From Gammaproteobacteria bacterium (GTDB lineage Bacteria; Pseudomonadota; Gammaproteobacteria; UBA9214): 15,950 bases of DNA. The stretch is from NCBI GenBank assembly GCA_029881775.1, contig JAOULY010000015.1, positions 1-15,950 on the forward strand, in the 5' to 3' direction. Of this stretch, positions 13,572 to 15,950 are shown piece after piece. Every line of letters begins with the position of its first letter. The first letter of the stretch is position 1. A program made the translations under genes and the position numbers. The notes beneath the pieces are model-generated. The model was not told the origin of the DNA. It did not search any database and was given only the letters and a program-made list of their open reading frames with translations.

Positions 13572-14081
13572 ATGCAACACCTGGCCCTGCTACTGCCGGC
13601 ATTACTGCTCACCGCCTGTGCCGCCGGCACCGGCTACCGGTACCCGACCGGCCCGACCGCGCCACCCGCTCTGACGACGGTTACCCTGAACGAGGCCTTC
13701 CACATACGTCCTGACCGGGCCAACGAATATATCCAGTACGGCGAGATCAAGCCCTACAACAAGATCGTCGAGTACTACCCGCACTGCTTCTTTGAATTAC
13801 GCACGGTTTCGGAATCGGCACGCATTGTGTCGCCGGAGACGTTTATGGTGACAGGAATCAGCCGTGACCGTTTCATGGCGGGCTTCCGCAAACTGATGGT
13901 GGCCAGCTTTGGCGGTGACTACAACCCGGTGATGTCGACCACGCAGATTTCCCTGCACTCGGACACGCAGCCCGAGGTTTTCCGGCTCAGTTGCCAGCAG
14001 CTCGACGAGCCCTACCTGGCACGGCACGTATCGCTGCAACAGATGCGCGAGACACTGGGTGGGCTGTTTACGCTTGAGTAG
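13572..14081 (+). CDS. Predicted outer-membrane lipoprotein of unknown function
   Basis: A 169-residue protein with a short lipoprotein signal: MQHLALLLPALLLTAC, lipobox LTAC with Cys16 as the modified residue, followed by Ala-Ala, which favours transport to the outer membrane by Lol. The mature part begins with a Gly/Pro/Thr-rich linker (to about residue 33) and then a compact domain including LNEAFHIRPDRANEYIQYGE and two further cysteines (HCFFEL and RLSCQQ), which could form one disulfide in the periplasm. I know no named family for it. The ribosome site GGGAGG (13559-13564) is well placed before the ATG. It starts 59 bp after the hypothetical gene upstream, in the same direction, so it may belong to that operon or have its own promoter. 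Confidence 0.85.
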   Translation: MQHLALLLPALLLTACAAGTGYRYPTGPTAPPALTTVTLNEAFHIRPDRANEYIQYGEIKPYNKIVEYYPHCFFELRTVSESARIVSPETFMVTGISRDRFMAGFRKLMVASFGGDYNPVMSTTQISLHSDTQPEVFRLSCQQLDEPYLARHVSLQQMRETLGGLFTLE

Positions 14082-14184
14082 GCGGGTTGGGCGGTTTGGC
14101 TATTCATGCCGGGGTGGTCCGCATGCGCGGGGGTGTTGCGCTTCACCGGGTTGATAGTGGTTGATGCGGGTTAAGTGCGTGGTT

Positions 14185-14211
14185 TGTTCGCGGATGCGAT
14201 CCGCTCCTACA
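14185..14211 (-). repeat. REP-like unit (single copy)
   Basis: Read on the minus strand it starts TGTAGGAGCGGATCGCATCC, the same outer word as the hairpin after hppA, and holds a 6-bp stem GCGGAT-gcg-ATCCGC (14190-14204). It is a typical single unit of the dispersed TGTAGGAGCG palindrome family. Confidence 0.7.
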
Positions 14212-14227
14212 GCGGCTTAACAAGCAC

Positions 14228-14317
14228 GCCGTCATTGCGAGGAACGAAGTGACGCGGCAATCTCCCACTGAATAATTCCATCGTCAGTGATTGCCGCGCT
14301 ACGCTCGCAATGACGGC
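14228..14317. repeat. MITE-like dispersed inverted repeat (GTCATTGCGAG type)
   Basis: The outer arms GCCGTCATTGCGAG (14228-14241) and its complement (14304-14317) are perfect, and pairing continues on the inside through GCGGCAATC (about 14264-14272) and GATTGCCGC (about 14289-14297) with a mismatched middle. This motif, with ends GTCATTGCGAG and inner GCAATC, is widespread in many proteobacterial genomes as a mobile non-coding palindrome. It has no coding capacity and lies 37 bp after the stop of the minus-strand gene, so it may double as its terminator. Confidence 0.75.
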
Positions 14318-14353
14318 GCTTTAATAATTAATCAGATGCCCTTCAATTCACAC

Positions 14354-15226
14354 CTAGTCCTGGTAGTAATAGTCGTACTGCGTCAGGATATCCTGCGTAA
14401 AGCGCCATGCCTCGTTGTAGGACAAACCACTGTCCTTTGGAATAATGACCTTCACGTACAGGTTGCCGGAATGGGTATTTTTCAGGTCGGCAAGCCTTGA
14501 TTCCAGTTGTTTCCGCGTCAGCGATACGTAGTCACTGTCATCGTCTTCCTTGAACGAAATCAGGTAACGACCATTATCCTTGCGGTAACGCACCGAGACG
14601 AGATACTTCCCGGCCGCGGTACGCGCCGGCTTGACCAGCTTGTCGTATTTAACACTGAGCTCGTCATAATCGCCGCGCAGCGTCTCCAGTTCCATAACAG
14701 AGGCGGCACTCTGCGACCTGAGTCGTGCAATTTCCTCGGCGCTGGATTGCTCGCGCAGCCGCAGGTCATCAACGGCCGTCTGTAATGACGAACGCACATC
14801 CGCCAACCGCGTATTTTCCGTACGCGCCTGCGCCAGGCGCGCCACCAGGCTGTCTTTTTCCGATCCCAGCTCCAGCACCTGTTGACGGCTGCGGACGAGA
14901 TTCGAGTTCAGCGCGTTCTTTTGTTCGTCTGCACGCATCAGCTGCATGCGCAGTTCGGATATCTCGTGTTGCGCCTGCGCCAGGCGTTCTTCCAGCGTGG
15001 CGCTGGTACGCGTTGCCGACAGTGCCAGTGCTTCAGCCTGTTGCTCGGCCGCCAGTGTCGCGCGCAGTTCACGCACCAGTTCCCAGTTGCGCAACATGAG
15101 GATAGTGCTGGCGATCATGAATATCATCAGCACGACCATCATGATATCGGTAAAGGAGGGCCAGAAACTCTCGCCGCCCGGATCGCGCTCCATGCCGAAC
15201 CGCAGATCTACAAAACCTTCATCCAT
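14354..15226 (-). CDS. MotB/TolR/ExbD-like channel partner with long coiled coil
   Basis: A 290-residue inner-membrane protein with one N-terminal helix (about 24-46, FTDIMMVVLMIFMIASTILM). Asp27 stands at the place of the proton-carrying Asp in MotB (D32), TolR and ExbD. The preceding GGESFWPSFTD resembles other MotB-like proteins. From about 49 to 200 there is a nearly unbroken charged heptad stretch (LEERLAQAQHEISELRMQLM is one example), a periplasmic coiled coil. The last 85 residues (from about KYLVSVRYRKDNGRYLI to the end) form a compact alpha/beta domain that does not show OmpA-type peptidoglycan-binding motifs and more resembles the small TolR/ExbD domain (LYVKVIIPKDSGLSYNEAWR). It starts 2 bp after the stop of the MotA/ExbB-like gene (TGA-tc-ATG), so the two are made together as a channel. 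What it drives is unknown. Confidence 0.8.
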   Translation of the reverse strand: MDEGFVDLRFGMERDPGGESFWPSFTDIMMVVLMIFMIASTILMLRNWELVRELRATLAAEQQAEALALSATRTSATLEERLAQAQHEISELRMQLMRADEQKNALNSNLVRSRQQVLELGSEKDSLVARLAQARTENTRLADVRSSLQTAVDDLRLREQSSAEEIARLRSQSAASVMELETLRGDYDELSVKYDKLVKPARTAAGKYLVSVRYRKDNGRYLISFKEDDDSDYVSLTRKQLESRLADLKNTHSGNLYVKVIIPKDSGLSYNEAWRFTQDILTQYDYYYQD

Positions 15227-15228
15227 GA

Positions 15229-15950
15229 TCAGACTTTGTCAGCTGGCAGACGGAAGCCGTCGCGCAACAGGCGCTTGACCTCGTTAATATCAGTGGCCGT
15301 CTGGTTTACGCGCTCGGATAACTGGGTAACGACTGCCCGCAGGTTGTCGCCGGCCACGGAAAAGTCCTGCTGGATGTCTTTCATGCCATCAGCCGCCGCA
15401 TGCAGACCGCCAACCAGCCCGGTAACCTCGTGCAGCAGGCTGTCGCAGTCGCGCGAGAATTTCGGCAGCAACCAGATTGACGTGACCTCCTCCACCTTGC
15501 TGAGGACATTTTGCTGCGCATCGCCCAGCTTGAGATAGAAATAGCCGTAGAACAGGTAGCAGAGAATCGCCGTGATCGTCGTCGACAGGGCTGTCGACAT
15601 GCCATGAATGACCAGCCCCATGTTGGCGCTGCCCTCGATACTGTCGAGCAGGTTGGACGCGCCGGCCAGCGCAATGGATAACGAGACAATCGTTCCAAAC
15701 ACACCGGTCAGGATGAGTATATTACTGACATACCGCGCAAAGCTGGTGCGCGTACTCTCGGTGGCAAGCAAGGTCGAGGCCAGCGCGCTGTGGTTGATGC
15801 GCGCGTACTTCTCGCTCAGCCTGTGCAGGGTGCTGTAGCGACGCGCGATGATCGAGCGCGGACTCACCCCCTTCAGCGGGTTATCGTGATCACTCAGCAG
15901 CCGCGACACGATCCGCTCGACTGCCGCCTCTTCCCGCATGTAACGCAACA
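15229..15950 (-). CDS. MotA/TolQ/ExbB-type proton channel protein (partial at right edge)
   Basis: An open frame of at least 240 codons that continues past the window; no convincing start codon lies inside, so the N terminus is missing. The visible part begins in a cytoplasmic stretch, then has two long helices: about 73-98 of the fragment (YVSNILILTGVFGTIVSLSI) and 111-139 (GLVIHGMSTALSTTITAILC). These match the third and fourth helices of MotA/TolQ/ExbB, including the GVFGTIVSL and ALSTTITAI stretches that line the channel. The C-terminal tail (about 145-239) is cytoplasmic and partly coiled coil (MKDIQQDFSVAGDNLRAVVT). It is the upstream gene of a coupled pair with the MotB-like protein. 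Together they should make a proton-driven motor or force-transducing complex; the family (flagellar, TolQ, ExbB or other) cannot be fixed from the fragment. Confidence 0.8.
   Translation of the reverse strand, partial: LRYMREEAAVERIVSRLLSDHDNPLKGVSPRSIIARRYSTLHRLSEKYARINHSALASTLLATESTRTSFARYVSNILILTGVFGTIVSLSIALAGASNLLDSIEGSANMGLVIHGMSTALSTTITAILCYLFYGYFYLKLGDAQQNVLSKVEEVTSIWLLPKFSRDCDSLLHEVTGLVGGLHAAADGMKDIQQDFSVAGDNLRAVVTQLSERVNQTATDINEVKRLLRDGFRLPADKV

Larger units (their letters stand above)
14082..14353. other. Intergenic region between convergent genes
   Basis: This 272-bp G+C-rich stretch, between the lipoprotein gene and the convergent coiled-coil gene, contains no supported gene. 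Its left part (14082-14180) is G-rich on the plus strand with no clear terminator. Its right part is filled by two palindromic repeats (14185-14211 and 14228-14317). Confidence 0.6.

Noticed and set aside
14354..15950. Zorya-type defence system
   Set aside because: A ZorA/ZorB-like pair is visible, but the partner lacks an OmpA-like domain and no ZorC/ZorD/ZorE genes are in the window. The flank downstream is a lipoprotein gene and repeats. The upstream side is not visible, so it is unproven, not excluded.
1..15950. CRISPR arrays, tRNA or rRNA genes, integrases
   Set aside because: No regularly spaced direct repeats, cloverleaf-like sequences, rRNA signatures or recombinase motifs were seen on reading both strands.

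Overview
The window looks like chromosomal DNA of a GC-rich gammaproteobacterium that has the PEP-CTERM/exosortase surface-protein system and pyrophosphate-based energy metabolism. The lineage is inferred from gene content only: mpl and adk of gammaproteobacterial type, PrsK/PrsR, and a PPi-dependent phosphofructokinase followed by an H+-pumping pyrophosphatase, an arrangement known from methanotrophs and sulfur oxidisers. I see no tRNA, rRNA, CRISPR array, transposase or phage gene.

Region 1 (1-4672) is a PEP-CTERM regulatory and export locus. On the minus strand prsK (sensor kinase), prsR (sigma-54-dependent activator) and the first 63 codons of an exosortase gene, cut by the left edge, run as one unit. 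Divergent from prsK is a gene for a secreted protein with a signal peptide and a C-terminal PEP-CTERM sorting tail. Its upstream region carries a well-spaced sigma-54 promoter (3962-3977) and, about 80 bp further up, an inverted repeat suited to bind an activator. This suggests a closed local circuit: PrsK senses, PrsR activates sigma-54 polymerase, and the substrate is made and handled by the exosortase.

Region 2 (4740-7826, minus strand) is a tight adk - membrane protein - mpl unit. The adenylate kinase is complete with a zinc-type lid, but carries an extra C-terminal tail of about 135 residues, nearly all Lys, Ala, Thr and Val, like bacterial histone H1-type proteins.

Region 3 (8058-13512, plus strand) contains a small hypothetical gene, PPi-dependent phosphofructokinase (pfp), membrane H+-pyrophosphatase (hppA), a small metallophosphoesterase and an overlapping hypothetical gene. 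pfp and hppA together let the cell spend or save PPi in glycolysis/gluconeogenesis and exchange it for proton-motive force. The pfp-hppA gap and the hppA 3' end carry REP-like palindromes sharing the word TGTAGGAGCG or close variants.

Region 4 (13572-15950) holds a predicted lipoprotein gene, a spacer with two palindromic repeats, and on the minus strand a translationally coupled pair: a MotA/TolQ/ExbB-type proton-channel protein (cut by the right edge) and a partner with one transmembrane helix bearing the channel aspartate, a long coiled coil and a C-terminal domain that does not look like OmpA. This pair and the tailed adenylate kinase are the least ordinary parts of the window.
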